From contig HG738138.1 of NCBI GenBank assembly GCA_000499405.2, forward strand, positions 5,764,888 through 5,828,887: a stretch of 64,000 nucleotides of DNA. The letters run 5' to 3'. Within the stretch, counting starts at the first letter, position 1. Each line of letters opens with the position of its first letter. Below, piece after piece: positions 62,642-64,000 of the stretch. The notes below the pieces were generated by a model. It did not search any database. It had not been told where the DNA came from and was given only the letters and a program-made list of their open reading frames with translations. Made by a program: the position numbers and the translations under genes. This DNA comes from Onchocerca volvulus. Its lineage: Eukaryota > Nematoda > Chromadorea > Rhabditida > Onchocercidae.

Positions 62642-63594
62642 TCAGGGTTGGTTATCAACAGCGTCATCCTTCTCAACCATTTCGTATGCTTCTCTTTCTG
62701 ATAAATAATTACAGTAGCAACAACTAATGAATAACAGTAATACCTGAAAATTTTCATTCATTAATTATTTTGCCTTTTGTACTGATACGTCATTAAGAAT
62801 TGGAATGATTATCAATTGATGCTTAGTCTTGTCTTTATGACTGATGATTGTCCCTAAAAAAAATAAAAAAAGCTCACAATGTCAATTGTCAAACAGTCCT
62901 GTTTAAATCCACCCTTTTGCATATTTATTTACAAAGACTTTTCTTTTATTAAAATATTTTTCAAACCCTCATCTTAACGCATTTATCAATGCTTATCTTT
63001 CTCACACACAACATTAAAAGCTAAGGATAGAAGGAAGGATCCCTTGGGAAATTCATTTATTTCATTTGTCTTTGGAAACAATGACTCACCTGAAATGAAA
63101 AAAATATCAACAGTAATATGAAAATATTTCGTTCAACATGATTTAACAATTGTAAATGATTATTACAAACAGCATCGTTACCGCAATCATTACTAAAGCT
63201 CTCCACTGATAATGCACGCCATTGCGATATTATGGTTCCATGTATCTGAAAATAGAAATATTTGAGGAAATATTGCAGCTTTACCTTGTAGATAGGCTTT
63301 TCCTAGAGTCTAGTAGTAGCCAGGATCACGCCAGAGCTAACTGATAGGACATTCTATGTGCAATGTGATTGAACGCCAAGAATAATTGTGCAGCTCTCGA
63401 AAGAAGAAATAATGTCAACCATCAATCAAACCGTTTCATTTAAGTAACTAACGGATGGATAATCAGTCAGCGTTTTTGGATCTAATATAAATTCTTTTGT
63501 TTTAATTTTATTTACAGCAATTAACTGAAAAATATACCTTATGTTGATTAGCAAGAGCGAAAGCTGAAAGAATAAATTGAACAGATAATTGCAT
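62642..63594 (-). CDS. Small type I membrane protein, 104 aa
   Basis: Not recognised. Exons 63594-63538 (MQLSVQFILSAFALANQHK, signal-like), 63245-63090 (IHGTIISQWRALSVESFSND, then CGNDAVCNNHLQLLNHVE and hydrophobic NIFILLLIFFSFQ) and 62743-62642 (VLLLFISCCYCNYLSEREAY, tail ending DDAVDNQP). All junctions are phase 0 with good sites (GTGAGT donor, TTTTCAG acceptors). The transmembrane helix spans the last junction, with a di-cysteine palmitoylation-like CCYC at the inner face and a short acidic tail containing YEMV. The first exon is open further upstream with more hydrophobic residues (YIIILL), so the true start could be earlier and the N-terminus a membrane helix. Confidence 0.55.
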
Positions 63595-64000
63595 CAATAA
63601 TATTATTATATACTGAAAATGAAAGAATTGATATGGTAGTGTGGAATTATGTATAAATCGAATAAAATTAAAATTGTGTATCTAAATAGTATTTGATGAA
63701 GAATGTTATAGTCCATTCTTTATCTCTTCTATTACCTCAAAATTGCTCAGATTTTGAAAATGATGATATTAAATTGTTGCTGAAAAATGAGATGATAATA
63801 GTGTTATTGAAATGCGGTAACATAATGAATAAACAGGATTTACCCGTCCTGAGTTGAACAAACAAAGTTTATCGATCTTGAGTTGCTAATTCTAGTTCTA
63901 CCACTATAATTATAAAGACAAGTAAGATGAACTATATTGCAACATTATAATCATCAAATCAGTCAATTTTTCTTAACTGGTTGCATGCTGGACAGAACTA
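63595..64000. other. Window edge, no supported feature
   Basis: AT-rich sequence upstream of the small membrane-protein gene. An exon-like segment near 63750 starts after a TTTTTCAG on the minus strand but has in-frame stops, so nothing is called. Confidence 0.4.

Overview
The window looks like nuclear DNA of a nematode, most likely a clade III parasite of the filarial type. This is inferred from strong AT richness with long homopolymer and (TA)n runs, many short exons joined by GT-AG introns with TTTCAG-type acceptors, acceptor-like sites just upstream of several start codons (as expected for spliced-leader addition), and nematode-type proteins. No bacterial, phage, CRISPR or rRNA signal was seen. 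All gene models were spliced by eye; most were checked only by exon phase, so single junctions can be wrong.

Left third (1-17.2 kb): four spliced genes on the minus strand, in compact exons between long AT-rich gaps. Two have clear signal peptides (2642-6318 and 8255-9065), one has a hydrophobic N-terminus (14379-17196), and one lacks an identified 5' end (11654-13731). Two are rich in ordered cysteines, and the 14.4-17.2 kb gene resembles nematode chondroitin proteoglycan 4 (CPG4)-type secreted proteins.

Middle, 18.1-25.0 kb, all minus strand: ndua-12 (complex I subunit NDUFA12), ubxn-2 (p47/NSFL1C-type p97 adaptor), a weak two-exon candidate, and a small coiled-coil gene. The ubxn-2/ndua-12 order may match C. 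elegans, where I recall the two as neighbours. A 5.5 kb gap (25-30.5 kb) holds only low-complexity tracts and doubtful ORFs.

30.6-52.0 kb is the best-resolved part. A plus-strand Caspr/neurexin-IV-like receptor (laminin G, EGF, fibrinogen-like, transmembrane, PDZ-ligand tail; about 1167 aa) runs tail-to-tail with a minus-strand TRPV channel very like OSM-9 (about 950 aa). A minus-strand RFWD3-type RING/WD ubiquitin ligase follows.

Right end (52-64 kb): two diverged copies of a hairpin-bearing repeat with complementary ends; a minus-strand gene of unknown function (53.9-54.8 kb); a second CPG4-like secreted gene (55.1-57.1 kb), apparently a distant paralogue of the 14.4-17.2 kb gene; an array of forkhead-like palindromes (57.8 kb); a plus-strand four-transmembrane LAPTM4-like gene (58.8-61.4 kb); and a small minus-strand type I membrane protein (62.6-63.6 kb).

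The genes do not form one pathway. The notable local themes are a minus-strand cluster of secreted Cys-rich proteins, a possibly conserved ubxn-2/ndua-12 pair, and two neuronal membrane proteins placed tail-to-tail.
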